Assembly (NCBI RefSeq): GCF_963678635.1 | Contig: NC_087062.1 | Span: forward strand, 53,146,473-53,210,472 | Source of the DNA: Symsagittifera roscoffensis | Taxonomy: Eukaryota; Xenacoelomorpha; Acoela; Convolutidae | Length of the DNA: 64,000 nt | Direction: 5' to 3' | Shown here: positions 1 to 15,800 of the stretch, piece by piece | Position numbering within the stretch: the first letter of the stretch is position 1 | How the letters are laid out: every line of letters starts with the position of its first letter | Made by a program: the position numbers and the translations under genes | Notes under the pieces: model-generated | Database searches by the model: none | Told to the model about the DNA's origin: nothing | The model's input: the letters and a program-made list of their open reading frames with translations, nothing else

Positions 1-555
1 TACAGAATTTAATTAAATTATCCAGACAAAACACATAAAACTTGAAATTTAAAACGCGTTCTGATCGAATTGGGTTGATTTTGGAAAAAACATCAAGACA
101 AAACTTGCTTACAACAGTTAGTATAAAAAAGTTTTTTTTTTCGAAATTCGGGCACAAAATTTTACATGCATTTTTTTGGCTTTTTAAGTCAATCAAAAAT
201 AACGCAGAAATTACCTGGTCAATTACTGACAAAATTATATCACAGTTACCTAACAAACTCTTACGTAAACTAACAAATTTCGCAAAATGTTTAAATTTGT
301 TTTAACAGTAAAAGTGGCATTTTTTGTCTATTAAACAAAAATCAATTGGTTTATACGTTTTCTTGGAGATTACACCATTCTTTAACTTTCTTGGGCTCTA
401 TAAGAGGTGCCTTTTGAAATCAGTTTGTCAGTAATTGACCCTGTAGTTCAGCGTAATTTTTGATTGACTAAAAAAGCTAAAACTAATCTATTTTTGGGTT
501 AAACTTAGGGCCTGAAATTTGAAGAAAAATTTTTTTTTTAAATTCTATTATTTAC
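1..555. other. PPM1G intron 8, no feature recognised
   Basis: AT-rich sequence to the left edge. I find no continuation of the phosphatase domain. The 87-codon plus-strand ORF at 42 is low complexity and does not look coding. Confidence 0.5.
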
Positions 556-821
556 CTTCTGTGCGGTTAAGAAGAGATTCTGAGACTTCATGCTCTCCTT
601 GACTGATTGCGCTGCCACCTCGTTGGTCAAACACTCCCACACGCCATCACAGCCCACGATCAAAAAATCCAACTCCTCCTGACCGCATGCTCCGTTAAGG
701 ACAGTGGCGTCTGCGGATGCACTTCTGGACTTGGACAGATCAGTAACTGAAACATCTGGCATACAAGAGATCCTCTGCTTCTCAGGGGGCAAGTCTGAGT
801 CCTGCTTGTATCTGTGGTCAC
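556..821 (-). CDS. PPM1G: PPM1G exon 8 (DGVWE motif)
   Basis: Begins GDHRYKQDSDLPPEKQRIS after TTCGCAG and contains the PP2C ligand motif VGCDGVWECLTNE. The donor AAG|GTAAAT means at least one further exon lies to the left, outside the window. Confidence 0.9.
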
Positions 822-3800
822 CTGCGAATAAGCTTCACCTCAAGATTAATATTTTGACCAGTTAGTGATCTTAGATTTTCGAGGGGTTCTTCAGTTGAAA
901 GGTAATACCGTATTCAATTTTTTGAAAAATCAAACAAATGCCACAGTTGACTGCACGCCTGCTTTTGACTTCTTGGGTGTCACGATTTAGACCAAAACCG
1001 AAAATTACTATAAGTGCACCATCTCTGCTAATTTAAAATAAGAATGAATTTGATGGTTCATGAACATGAAAATCAAAACTCTCATTTAGCTACCCTGATG
1101 AGGATCAGGCTATTTACAGCCCGGCATACCATATTCACAGTTAATATGTACTGCATTGCACATAAAATGGGCAGATCATAAATTTTGACTTCCGGGTAGG
1201 ATGCAATTAGGCAAAAATCAGGTGGTTTTGGCAATCAATTTGAAACAGATACATCACAAAATAGACCCTTGGGTTTAAAATTAATATTTTGACCAAAACG
1301 GGACAACTTCCATAATTCCTCAAAATCAGTGAATTTGGCATTGAAGAAAAACATTTGAACTATTTCATCCAAATGATGAGATGCAGCATGATTTTGCCTT
1401 CAATGAAAATTACTTTCCAGAAAATATGCAAGACAATTGAATTTTAAACAAGCATAGACATGAATAAAACTTACACAGCGGTAACAAAGCGGACACGTGC
1501 TTGAGCGACAGGTTGCGCTGACAAAAATGTTTGAGAAAAACTCAAAAACTTAAGTAAAAACTTAAAAATATATAAAATAGGCCCCTTAAACTCTTTGCAT
1601 TTCAAGAATAATTGATGATTGGTGCTTTTTGATAAGTTAATCTAATTTGAGAAAACCGGATCATTATGTAAAGTTTTAATTCCAAAAAATCTGAACATTA
1701 AAATACACGTTCGAAACTAGAAGTCGATCACGTTTTTATTGACCTTTACCCTTTTGCTGTTCGATAGTTGAGTTTGCCTTCCTTTTAACAATGGGAATGC
1801 ATTTAACTCAAAAACAAATCACAAGTCAAACCGAATCACAAGCGAAAAATCAAGATTGAGCGTGAACAAACTATTTTTTTCACTACGTTCATTACTCTTT
1901 GTATTTTTTTTGCTCCTCAAAATACTCAAAAGCAGCCTCTAAGCCGAAACGTCTTAAGTCAATTAAGGAAAAAAAAAATTAAAAATTGATATACTTAAAT
2001 TGGAGTTGGTCAACTACAACCAACTTAAAAAATAAATTTCGAATCGAACACGCAATTGAAATTTAGACAACTCAATGGGGAGCGGTGGTGAAGCGGTTTC
2101 GTCTTCGCCTCTCATTCGCGGCTCACCATGATCCGTGCTCGTTGCTTGAGGATGAAGCAACATTGCCCAGCCCAGAAAATGATCTTAATTTTAGACATCC
2201 TCAAAATTTGTCTGTTCGGTGACGGAAATACAGATGGATGGAGATGACGACCAATTCAGTCATCCTGTGAACGAAGTTATTTACGGGAAAAACACCAGTA
2301 CCCGATTGCAACACCCTTACTTATCGCAACGGCAACCAAGTTTAAATGACATTTGGAAAATTGTCAAGTAACTCATTGAAACCGGAAAAATGATTGACAT
2401 TTAAAAAAAAAACATTTCAAGAAATTCGAACTTGAAAAATCTTAATGATTTAACTTTTTTTATACAAAAACTATCATTGAGTATACAACATATAAGAAAG
2501 CAGCATTTAGGGCTGCTAGTCAAAAACTGTTGGTCTAATTAAATCGTGTTTCATTCTGCTGACCTATTGCACGTGTAAGATTGAGTCCCCCGTCTACCCT
2601 GCCCGCGTGTATCTCGCCGCCCGCCTCGTACACCCTGTCCACCTCCTCCTGCACTGCGGGCGTGTGGTCACGTGACAGGGCCACCACTGTCTGCTGCTGC
2701 TGACCCTCGCCTGCTGCTGCTGCCTTGTAGCACAGCACACACCTGGAGTCGCCCGCATTGGCCACGTACAGTTTCGAGTCCACTTTGAGAGCGACCACTG
2801 CTGTGCAGCCAGAATCATAGCCAGGCTGCCATAAACATAATAATCATAGTAATAACTAGAGGCAACTATCCGAACAGGGAGGGTTTTCAAAGGAAAAAGA
2901 AGCTAATCGATAGTTTCAAGTTAACATAATACAACCTTAGCGTTGCTTGTTTAACCAACACATGGTAAAAGAAATTCACTTGGCTCAAAAAAAATAGATA
3001 TCTGAACAAGAGAAGCTTTATTTTGATTTTTTAAATCACCTTTTGCATGAGGGACTCTCCGCCAAGGAGTGGCTCATCTTCTGAACTGTCTTCATTCACC
3101 AGCTGTGCATAATCGCCCTGCAACACACACATTGCACTGAGAAAAGTGCAAAAATAGTATTCTTTCTACACATTTTCTGAATTTCCAAGTCAATTCAATC
3201 AAATCAAATGTACTAAATTGGATCAATGTCTAAGCATACCACTTGAGGTTGCTCATTGTTGTCACCGCTGCCTTGCGTATCCAACTTCTTTGGTGCTTTA
3301 TTCTTTCGACTTGACTTGCTTTTCGACACTTCCGTTGTTGTCTCTTCTGTTTTTTCTTGTTCTTCAGGCTTGTCTGTTAATGTTTCTTTACAATTCGAAC
3401 CCTTGTTCTCTTCACTTGATAATTTTGTGCTGATACCGTTGCTGTTACATGTGTCGCCACGTTCCATTGCAGTGCTTTCATTATTCTTCAAATTTGACTT
3501 AATCTCATCTGTATTTCCATTCTTTTTTGTGTCCACCTCTTTGTCATCGGTCTTCTTTCCCTCAGCTGGAAACAAAAACGTGAAATTAAATGAACTACAG
3601 GTCATTCAATAAAACTCATTGAACTAATTCATATCAGGAGGAATAGTTTGCACACAGGCGAAGCTGTGCCTCGCAAACACCAGCGACGAAACGGCATAAA
3701 AACAGCTTCAAAAGTGAAATAAAAAAAAATAAACCTCAAATTAGTGAAACTTTAGCAATGCAACAGATTCGAACCATCTATCTAGATATTCAAAGTCTTG

Positions 3801-6800
3801 CGCTCTTTCCACTGACGCTTAACTATTGCCTGACACTAGCCACAAACAAAGCAGAGATCAAATGCTTTGAATTTTCCAAAGCTACAGATCGTAATTGATT
3901 ATAGTAAAAATGCCACTTAAATAACATTTCATTTGCGACTTAGGTTGGATAAAAAAAATATATTCATTCTAAGACACTACGCTCGCAAGCTCACGAGTGT
4001 AAAAAAAACGAAACGGGATATTTTACTTCAAAAATTGGCATTCAGAAACAAAAATTTTATCTCGACCAACTTTACTCACAGGGTTTTAACACAGAGGCGA
4101 AGCTGAGCTTTGCACCACTTGCGATACAAACCGAGAAAGCCGTTTAGTCGAAACAAAAAAAAATGGGCGGAAAAACTAGAAATATCAAAATGAATAAGGC
4201 ATATGACACAAAGACATGCCAAGAAAATAAAATGTAGCATCCGAAGAAAATGGTCATGGTAAGAGTATGGTAAGAAAAACGATTTTTTTTTGGATTTCGT
4301 GTGGAAATGTCTTGCTTTTTCGCAAAAATTTCGGCGCGCTTCATCTAATTGGTAAAAATCAATAGTTAATTACGTGTAGGCTGTGGAATGAAGGTCATGT
4401 AATTAGTTTTTTGGTTCATGCTAAGTCAGTGGTAAGAGTTTGCGGGCAAAAACTTGGATTTTTTCATCAAAAAAATTGAATTTTTTTCAAAAAACTTCAA
4501 AATACGATAAGATTTGGTATAATTCGACCTATTAGCTATTTTTTTAGATAATCTTAATTTTTAAAACACTGCTCTATCTTCCTGAAACTATGCTGAAACC
4601 TACTGAAACTTCGAAATAAGTCAAATTTATGATTAAAAAAATTAAATTACGAAGGAAGTATATAAATCACTGCATCGTATAGTAAAATTACTGCCATAAC
4701 TTACACTTACAAATATTAAACTACACAGTTACATAAAATTACTTATAAAATTAAAAACCTGCACATCATGCAGATTATTCAAGTTTCTCTGGTAAAATTT
4801 AAAAAGAAGAAATGCTGAAAAAATTGTGTAAAACCCACACAAATTATCAGTTTTTTGCAGTTTTCTGGGAACCATTCGCCAATACTTTTTTTGTTAGAAA
4901 GGAATTCGTTGTTCTTTTTCCACCCAAAGAACCCGCAACTACTAAGTTTTGTCCAATCGAACTATCATGATCCAGTGTTCCCCTCTATCATTGCTTGGAG
5001 CTGAGTGATGATTGAGTGACGAAAGAGTATTTTGTAATTTGAGGTATTTTATCAGAGGGGTAACATCCCATGTACCTGAACCTCAGTTCAGGAATTCGTT
5101 CAATATTTTTGCAGAAGTGAAAAATTATTCATCTTTGCAATTGTTAGCTGATTTACATCTAAAAACAAAGAAATAGATAGTTTGATAGTGTAATTTAGGA
5201 TAAATAACTAAGTAAATGACTTACACACATTTAGGTATTGAAACAACAAATTCTCATACACAAGCCTTATGTACTAGACTAAAAGTTATCCCTGTTCCTG
5301 AAGAATTTGCTCTGTCAGTGAACGGATGCAAATCAAATACCAAGAGTTGAATTCGTTCGATATTTGTGCCTTATGAGGATATAATCCATTGGCGTTGTAA
5401 ATCATTGTATTGTTAAAACAAACTTCACAATTGAAGAATAGTGAATGTAGTAGATCGTTTCCATAAGTTAAGCATGGTTCTGATTCTTCATCTGAATCAT
5501 CCTCGGTTCGATACTGAGGATGAAAGGACTGATAATTTATCCCTTCATGTTCTGCTTTTTCTTTTTTGTAAGCATCCAACAATCTTCCCTTGAATAATTG
5601 AAGCTTCAAACTAAGATGGGTATCACGCATATCCAAGGAGAGATTACGATCCAATTCAGATTCAAACTCAATACTGCTTTCATCTCGAGAAGTACTGGGG
5701 AATATGTCTTGTGTGTAAGCTGAAATAATTTTTTCCAAAACTGGGATTTTGTCAAAAATCTCCAATGAAGTATTAGTATAAGCCCCGCACCCAAAATGAT
5801 TTGGTTTATACTCATTTTATATTGTCAAAAATGTCTTTGCGAGAGCGACTGGTTTTCAATCTACATTTGGATCCGGCTCTACACTTGGATTTTTTATTCT
5901 TTTTCACCTCCCAGTTGCTTCCGAACTGTTTTTGTTCCCACATTTTTTGCAAATGTTTTGAGTTTTTTTACATCCACTAACAACTTCCCCAATCGCTGGA
6001 GCAGCGACTTCAAACAAATCTGCTCCAGATCTTTTTGCAGCTGGGACTAGGTACTTTTTAATAAAGGGAATTGCAGTTCTCCCACGAGTTTGCGCAAGAG
6101 CTCCAAATCCTCTTCCACGCAGTCTTGCATGTCCTCGAAAAAAACGGAAATCAGCTGAATTTAGAGCAACCATTTCGTATGAAGTTTCAATCAACTCGAG
6201 ACAACTCGGGTAACTCCTACGGACACAAAAATAATTTTTTCGCCTGTAACATCTCTTAGTTCTATCTTGATACTATAGAAAGATTTTTTTAACAATTTTT
6301 TGAACTGTAAATTTGTAAAGGACTGATAATTTATGTACTGTCCTGTAGAAATTATATCTCTTCTTGTTACTTTGAAGATGAATGAAATACAACGCAATAA
6401 GGGAGTTTTTGTATCACAGACTATGTTATATTCCAGAATATCACTATTTATCATCAAAGAACGCATTCTTATAATGTCGTAAGAATACTGAGGATAACGT
6501 GGACCTTTTCCTTTCAATATATCCCGTTTGATTTTGTTCTAAATCACAACCCCAAATTGGACTCAAGTCAGAACTTTGAATAATAAACACTGACTGATCC
6601 TCAGGTGAATGAACGGATATCTTTTGTGTAATTTTATCTACTGATTTATATACTCCGTTATATTTAAAAACTTTAGCCTCTAGACGTTCTCGAATTTTGT
6701 TTTTCATGGCTACAACTATATCAACAATACTTGGATACAATCCTGATTCAATATGCATTGATTCAATCTTTCTTTTATCCTCAGAACTTTCTCTACCAAC

Positions 6801-9800
6801 TACGAATGTAAACTTTCCCTCATAACACTTTGGTACAAAGAATGGTATGATATTTCTGAAATAGCAACCTCCCATTCTCCTTTCAAACGTAGAAGAAACT
6901 AACTCATTTCAAACGTCAGAAGAAACTAACTCAATAGTAAAAAAAATCCATGACAACTGATCGATAGACATGTAGTTTAAAAAATGATTTACCTTTATTC
7001 TGAACATTTTCTCAAGTTTTTCATAAAATTTTCCCAGAATTTCTTCTTTGTCGAGATCTTTGATGAAGTATGAATGGTTTGTATCCCTTTCGAAAAGGAA
7101 TATCATTCTTTGAAATTCTCACTCTTTCTCCAACTTTGGATTTGGCTTTTTTATACCTTGTTAGAGGTTTATTGTTCAGAATTGAGAGGAAATCAGTATT
7201 CTTGACATCTCTAGGTGATTTCCCAAATCTATCTGTTGACGCGACAATTCATTGTAGACACAAATTGAGGTAACTCGTGAATGAATTTTTTTTCACCATG
7301 ATCTTCTATGTAGTGGTAAATTATGTCTTTTAATGAATGAATGGCTCTCTCTGCAAATTCAGCTTTTGTATCACCCATTGTTGAGTAAACTTCAATGTCT
7401 CTCCTTGCCAAATTTTTTGAAAGTTCCATCAGATTCTGTCCCTTTATCAATCCAAAGTTTTTCATGAGTGTTTTTTCGAGAAATCATATTTTGAAAGCTT
7501 GCAAAGTGTCTTGGGCATATTTTGTTTTCATTTTTTGCTAAATCGCGAAAAAATATCAACAGCAACCAATAAATAGTTGACTCCATTGCTTTTGACTCGC
7601 TAGTTTGTCCACAACAGCCAAGTCCATACAACAAATTTCATTTATAAATTGCAAAAAAAAAGCTTGAAGTCTTCGGAAACGTCTGATTGGAGGACCAAAT
7701 TTTGTATAGGATGACTTGGTTTGTAAATATTGTTCTACTTTCTTTTTTGACAAACCGCTTGTTTTACTCAAGTAACGCACAGAACCGTACGCAGATCTAC
7801 CCCTAGAATACAATCTGTTCAGACTTACCTTTTCAGATCTTTCGCTTTGGCATTCTTGTTTAGGTGGAATTTGAGTTGCTTCCAAAATGGTAAAGTAAAT
7901 ATCTGGAAAGTCGGTTTTGTTTCGCTTTAGTACATACACAAAGTCTACAATAGATTCCTTTGTGTCTCGATAACCTAATATGATATTTTCTGACTGACTT
8001 AGTTTAATTCTAGGAGAACTCAAAATTAAATCAATAAGATGCTTATTGTTACTCGTTTTCAACCTCGTATTTACAGCAATGTAAACAGAATCAAAAACTT
8101 TTGGTACAGTTTCCTCTCTTTCTTGTTTTGTTCCAATTTTTTTTTGGAATCCTACTTTGTGATTGATGAATTGAGTAAGGAATTAGACCAAACTGATCCA
8201 TACTATGTCAACCGTTTATTGACAAAAGGAGTGATAAGAGATATTAGTTGTAAGCCTTTACGCGAGCTTGAAAAAGTTCTCCTTTTATGCAGTGAAATTT
8301 CTCTTCGTTTGAGTTCTGATTTTTCTCTTCAATATTTTACTACGTCTACTTTTCGGAGATCCTGTAGCTCGCGTATCAAAATTACTAGATTCGCTGAGGA
8401 ACTGAATGAAACTTTTTGGACAACGGAGGATAAACTGTTTTTGAAAATTTTTGGAAAATGTTTGAAATATTGGGAGTTTAGAGACGTTTTGTTTGTTCTT
8501 CATCCGAAAACTTTGTTTCTGTTCCTGCTGGTAAATAAAACTTTGATGAAACTGAACCGCTGTTTGTGCAATATCTTAGCGAATCAACTGTTTTTGGAGT
8601 TAAATCAATGAGTAAATGACCATAAGGAACAGATGTTGCATCCTGATACCACTCTTTCAATTGCGATCCTAGACCTAGCTGTTGACTTAATGTATTGATT
8701 TGTAAAAGTCTCTCGGTGACTTGAACAAATTAATATGTGTATTTTGTAACTCAACATCTCTTCCCAATTTGCTTTGATGAAACAAGTTATACTTAATATA
8801 TATTGTATTCAGTCCCCTGCGTCTTCCAGCAATAGCTATTTAACAAACTGCTTAGAAATTGAAATTTCTTCACAAGAGTCATCAAATATTAACAGGTATT
8901 TTGTTCCATTATTTGAATGTTCTTCAATCAGTTCAAAGTCAACTCCTTGGATAAATTTAAGATAATTTCTTTGCATTTGTCCATAAAGAGGTTGATAATG
9001 TTGATAAAAATTAAAAGTTTTGTCAAAATTGGGTTAAAATGTACCAATTTTTAACCAATCAAAAATAAGATGCGACTTTCCAGATCCACTCGGTCCAACT
9101 AGCGAAAAAAACACTCGTTCCTTAAAAGAAATTATTTTATTCAGAGGATTGGAGAAGGTAAAAACAACCGCCTGTATTTGATAAAATTGCTACCCAAACT
9201 GTCGTTTCTTCACATGTAGTGGATAACATTATTCGAACGATTGCACGTGCTAGTATTAAAACTATGACAAAAAATTGGCACAGAAAAAATAAAAGAGATC
9301 TATTACACGTACGTCCAAAAAATTTCCATGATTTTCGTTCATGATTCTCATCAAATAAAATTTCCTAAATTTAATTGCTTGTCAAATTCATCACTCATCT
9401 CAACTTTGAAAGGAAAAATTTGATAACGATTTATATTTAATTTTCAAATACACAAGGTACTACAAAACGATTTATATGATTTTCAATTTATTTTAAAAAC
9501 ATCGATTCCATGTTCCGTATGCAAATGCTTTTCTTTCTGCACAGTGAAGAGTTTTTGCATGACGAAGTGGGTAGTTGCTACACCTCCAATCATTCGTAGT
9601 CATCCAAGTTTGTAAACGTTGATTCCAAAATTTCTGACAGAATTTTAAATTTTTCGAAACCTTTTGCAAAAAACACCGTTTCTGGAGCTTTTAATTTTTT
9701 CAATATTTTTCCAAGCTCAGTATAATTTTCATAACCACCGCTCCAATTGATTCCATGAAGATGCATCGTAAACCAAGCAGATTGAGATGTTGCTTTGAAC

Positions 9801-12800
9801 GTTTTGGGAAGAAGAGGGGAATATCCCACAGTTTGTCCGTTTTTATAAACGACTTACTCCTTCACTAATTTTTTTTCAATAAACTCAATATCCAAAACAA
9901 ACAGACTCGTGATGATAACTGTTTTCGCTGAAGTTTTTGGTTAAAATGACTAACAATCCAACAATGCTTAAGCTGTTGAGGCAAAAATTTTAATATATAA
10001 CCAGAAAAGCAATCCAGTCAAGTGACCAATAAAACAAGAACTAGGAAATCTAGGCAAAAATGACAATAACCAGGTCCCTAATGCGTAATAGACTTCACAG
10101 ATCCAGCTGCATCATGTAAAAATGCCTGAAGTCTGAAGATTTTTGCCTTTGCAAAAAATAATCCATACAGGAATTTCCGTATCCAATTAGTCCCCCAGAA
10201 GAAAAATTTTGGACCATTTCTTTCAAATTTATGTTTGGGTCCAAAACAATACAGGTAAAGGAACTAATTTTTTTTGTATTTGATGAAAATTCTTGCTTGA
10301 TCAATTTAAAATTTCTGAGAATTTCATTCAATTTCTGAATGTTCATTTTCTACAGTGCATTCGTCAATAATTATACAAGTTTTTTTTAATATTTCTAGAT
10401 AAGACAAAACCGAAGGGATAAAATAAATCATACTCCTCTTTTTCGAAATGAAATTTTTGATAGTTTTTTTTAAGTGTTTTCTTACCTACGATATTTTAAA
10501 AGATCTATTTTTTTAATATCTGAACAATATCTGAAAAATTTACGTTTTCCATTATGCAAGGTCCACTCAAAGTAAAAAAATTGTGATTCTGTATCCAAAT
10601 CTTGCAATTTTGGTAGATTTTGGAATTCCAGAACTGTTAGCGAAAATTTCTGGAACTTTTCTTGTAAGACGATATGAAAAAGTCCTAATTTATTTTGAAG
10701 CTCTGAAACAAGATTTCTAGGAAGAACCAATGTTTCAACTCAAATACTGCTCAGCTCAAAGAAAATTTAGAAAATGATTCAAGAAGATGAATATTTGAAT
10801 TACATGACTATAATAACATCACTTAAAATTATTGAATATTGCAGTTCTCAACAAAAATAAAGTCTCCCAATTCATTCAAAGTATAATGGACATAGGCAAC
10901 TTGCTTCAAGACTTCGTTCTCCTTTGCAGTGAAGAGTCGAATCTGAATAAAGGGTGAGTTGTTCACACTCTACTTCTTGATTGTGACACACACCCTTCTC
11001 TTCTTGTATGTTGCTACGTCATACACCGCATGACAGTTCGCAAGTTCCTGCTCCATGGTATAGTCTTTGTCAGAATAGGGTTCCAATAGAGGAAAGAATC
11101 CAAGGTTTTCAGCATCGTGAATAACAGTATTCCGTATTGCTGATATCCTTTCTTCTTTTTCGCCAAGATAGATTTGCTGGGATTTTTCGATTTGTACCGA
11201 TTCATTTTTCTTTAGCAATTGGGAGCAAGGTTCAAAGTAAATTTTTCCGTTGTAGAGTTTTTGGGACCAAGAAAATCTCCCAATGCTTTTTTGACTTTTA
11301 GCAAATTAAATATAATCGGGAAGAATATCTTTTCGTGAATACTTTTTTGATTTGAGATCAGTTGTAGATAGTTCGAAATAATGATATTTGTAAAAATAGA
11401 AATTAGGAAAAGTAGATGACTCACTGTACATTCCAAATAAGGTATTATTACCTTATATGGAATAGTGAGTAGGTGATGATTCAAATATGAACATTGCGTA
11501 GGAGCTAGGACTACTATATAAACAATTCAATGTAGATAAAAATCATTTGCAACAAATAATCGGTGATGTCATCTGCTATGTGTCAAGCAAACCCCAATTT
11601 TTATTCGGATTACAATGCAAAATCTCTTTTTATCTCTGTCTCAGAAAATTTATATGAAAAATTCATTGTCACCCAAGACTACTGTGTATCTAACTACTCA
11701 TCATTCTGCCTAGAGGAAAATTGCAAATTTCATTTAGTAATTATCGGATCATCGCTCAATCAAATTTTGCACAGATCAGATACATATCATTTCACTTACC
11801 AAATTGTTGACTGTATTTATACTTTATACAAACACAGATTTTATTCCTATATTATTTTATCAAGAGGTGAAGTTTTCAATCAATTGAATTCTGCAGTCGA
11901 ACTTGAAATATAGAATACCGGAAAAATTACCCAGTGTTGCGAAGAAACGCCTGCTGCAAAAAAAATCAGAAGACATCAACTCAGTTCTGCTTAGAAGCTT
12001 GCGTCCACTCAGACTCTTGGATCAGCTGTTTTGGAAAGGATTCGAAAAGTTCAAAATTCAAAGTATGAGTCTGATTTGTTAAAAATCGTTGATTGTTTCT
12101 TTGATGATTATGGTTCTGTAAAAAGTCAGCGTGTCAATTTTTCCGTTACAAGATGCAAAAATTGTTTTGGTTTTTTCACAAGTGTGCTTAAATTTTGAGG
12201 AAATTTTTGAGTAAGATCCAAGTTTTTCGTGGTTTTTTAGAAAATAAATGCAAAAACCTTTTGAAAACAAATGCGAAAACTTTTTTTTCTTATGCAATTG
12301 CGAAAAACACAAAACTATATTGTAAAAAAAAAACCTGTGAACTTATTGCTAAAATTTTATTATTATTGATGACTTTGAGCGCTATTCCCGATCTTAATAC
12401 AAAATTTTTCTGAAGTGTTTGATAAACATGTGTGCTAAAAGCATTGTGAAAAAGTTTGCATGGTGCAAAATTTATTGTTAAGTTTTTAACATGTGTGCAA
12501 AAATTGTAATGATTTTTTTATCATGTGTGCAGAAAATCTTGTAAAGTTTTTACAAGATGTTGAAATAGATTCAAATTTTTTACCATCTTTGTAGTAAAAA
12601 TGTGTAAAAACATTTACCAATTGCAAAATAAGTTTGATTTTTAATCCGTGTGCAAAGTTTTTTAGCAAACTTTTCTATGACCGCTTACCTTATCTTTTGT
12701 TCCTACCTCTTTAAAATAAAAATAAAGGCTGGTCTTGCCTCCATCGCCTGTGGTTGCCTTGGTGGTTCGCTGACAAGAGTTCTTGGGGCCTCTTCGATGG

Positions 12801-15800
12801 TACTTGACTGGTTGAGCCACATATCTAGAGTCAGGAGTGTCGGGGTAGTTCATTCCCACATGCTCAGCCACTTCCTCCGTCATTTGCATTTCTCCAAGTT
12901 GGTTCTCTGTCATGGGTACTTGCGTTATATGATGTTCGTTGAAATCCCTGCACATCACTTCCACTATGTGCCAGACTTGGATTGCGATGTCCATTTGTGC
13001 CAGAAAAACTCCACAGACTTTTTGTCCCACTTTGATTTGTACTAGATCAGGCGAAAATTCTACCGAGAACATAAGATTGCTGTTTTGCACTGAGAAGATC
13101 ATTTTGAGCAATAGGTTGAGTAAAAGATACAGAGTAAACAGAAAGATTGATTTACAGTTGAGAGGGAGGTAGTTGACGGTAGTTAAGTTGAAGTTTAAGT
13201 TATTAGAGCTGAGAGAGAAGGAAGTTTACGGTAGTTAGGTTGAAAATAAAATGATTTTTGTTAAGAGAGAGGGGTACCTTCAACTCGAATGTGTGGGTTC
13301 AACCAATAAGAATTGTCACATTGTCGTTTCCAATCACAAAAATGTTCATTTTTGCTCTAATTCTCGTATCCAATCAGAGAAAAATTTGCCTTTTAAGGAC
13401 TTAAATCCTCCAAATAAGTAAAAACATACACAAAAGCAATCGCAAAAAATAAATTACCAAATCTTTTTCGTTGTAAAAATAAGAAATATTGCCGATATAA
13501 GTAACAAAAGAAAGAAAATTAATAAGAGTAGCATTGCCAAAGTTTCCTCATCAATTCATTTAAAATTTTTGTATATAGTCAATGAGAAACTGTTGATTTT
13601 TGAGTAGATGGTCAAGTTGATTGAGTTGGATGTAAAATTGAGAGGATAGCTCAAAATTGATGAAATTTACAAAGCAAATCTCAGGAAATCTTATTCCAAA
13701 CCTTATCACGCAAGATTTGAACTTTGAAAATCTTCAAGGAAACGGAGGAATAAAGAACTTTGCTGGTAAGTTTTTACAAATTTCGGTATCGAGTAAGGAA
13801 TAAAAAGAGCTTTTGATATATTATCGTACGATTTTTTGATCAATTTCAAATTCTCAAGAATAAACAAAAAAACTCAGCATTAAGTTTATAGCTTTGATAC
13901 TCACTACTCGGTTCAAAAGTAAACTCTTTGATTGAATAAGTTTCTCTGAATAAACCTGTACTTAGTCGGTGAACTCTATTTTGGACAACATAAACGTCCA
14001 AAAAATTGTGAAAAAAGTAAGAGTCAATGAAAAAAGAAAATCAACTGGAATTTTATCTTTTTCCTTGTAGAGTAACTCTAGGAAATTCAAATGCTTTTTA
14101 ATAGACATATATGTTCATTTAATAAAAATTCGTTCAGGATTGTAGAGTAAGAAGGGGAGGATGGCGAAAAATTGAAGGAACTTAGTGCTTGTCAACATTT
14201 TCTGGTGGATACGGAGATGGAAATGGGAGACAAGGTATTTAACTTCAAAACGTCCAAGTTAGGCAGTACAATAATCAACGAGAAATTTGAAGAAGTCTTC
14301 AACAAGCTCGATTCCGCCAATAAAATCAAGATTGCTCTGGGCTTCGTTCTACAAATTAGTGAGACTGGTGAATATCGATATTTCTACGCCTATGAAAACA
14401 AAACTTTATTTGAAAAATCCCATTTGCTGTGTACTAAAGCAGACTTGATAACAATCCAAGGAAAAGTAGAAAAATTTGATAATGTGGAACAATGTACCCA
14501 AGAACGCCAAAACACAAAGTGGCGATTCAAGTTGATTACTAACGTTACAATTTTTGCTGCTGCTCAAAAATATCCCAATGGAATGTCCGGACTCTGTCAT
14601 ACCTGAACCTTTACTACGACATGCGCAAGTGAACTGTCTTTTATCTAACAGACAAGAACCATACAAAAATCATTTGGGTCTTTTCCGCGCATTGGCAATT
14701 TACATGAACGGACACAATGATCTCGACTCCAAACTTCTAGATACTTAACAGAATTTGTATCAAAGTCAGTTCAAGATCCTAAAAAATTTCGTGGAGTTTC
14801 CGTTGAAGACTTACCTGTTGTCCAGGAAATTGTGCAACGAAACATGTTTATATACAATTTTGATATCCAAGAAGGAGAATATGCAGGAGAACTAGCTCGA
14901 CGAAGTATTGGAAGATTTGATAAAACAGTCAAATTACTGAGATTTAACAACCATATTATTCATACAAATGATATAGATAGTTTCTTTAAGTGCTTTCGAT
15001 GCCCTAGCTGTGACACTTTCTTTAATAAATCCGACAATTTTAACAAACATCTTCTGAGATGCAAGGACCAAGTGAAACATATTTACCTAAAAAACGTGTA
15101 TGAGCTTCGAGAAACCTTGTTTGAAAAACAAGAAGGATTCAGTCTTCCAGTTTCTGAAGACAACAAGCTTTTCAATAATCTAGCAATTTTCGATTTTGAG
15201 TCGATTTGTGTTCCTAAAGAGGAAATAAGAGACGGAAACTACTAGCTGGATCGGAAAACATGTACCAATTTCAGTCTCTATATTATCGAATTTGATTGAT
15301 GAACCCATCTTTCTGTACAACAAGGATCCACAGAACTTGATAATCGATTTTGTAAGTAACCTCGAACTGCTGGCTGAAAAAAGTAAGCTGGAGATGGGAA
15401 CGAAATTTCAAGATAATGAAGTAGCTGTCAATGAGCGAATGAAAAATATCTTTGACCAGCTAAACGATCCAGGTAAAAATCATTCAAGTAACCAAATTGA
15501 GCAGAAAGACGGATACATTGAAGATTCGGAAGAAGCAGATATGTCAAAACAATTCTTGCGAATTCAGAAAAATCAACCCATTTATTTGAAACAACATCTG
15601 GAGAGTTATTAAAATACTTCAACTGTTTTTGTATCTAACAGCGGTAGATATGATTTGAAACTGATCAAGACCTACTTAATCCTTTATTTGATTTGCGATA
15701 AAGAACAAGAAACATCAGTCATCAAAGAAGCAAATGACTTTATATCCTTTAAAAGTGGAGATGTACAATTTCTCGACATAATGAAATTTCTGGGTGGGCA

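Noticed and set aside
8039-8611. 190-codon plus-strand ORF in the Polinton
   Set aside because: It lies opposite the integrase/ATPase intergenic frames, has no recognised motif and is AT-rich. The minus strand carries the neighbouring genes. Kept only as a doubt under the 8285-8503 entry.
9590-9835. Adenain-like cysteine protease of the Polinton
   Set aside because: No His-Asp/Glu-Gln-Cys order of the protease is visible; the HGINW pattern belongs to a different domain.
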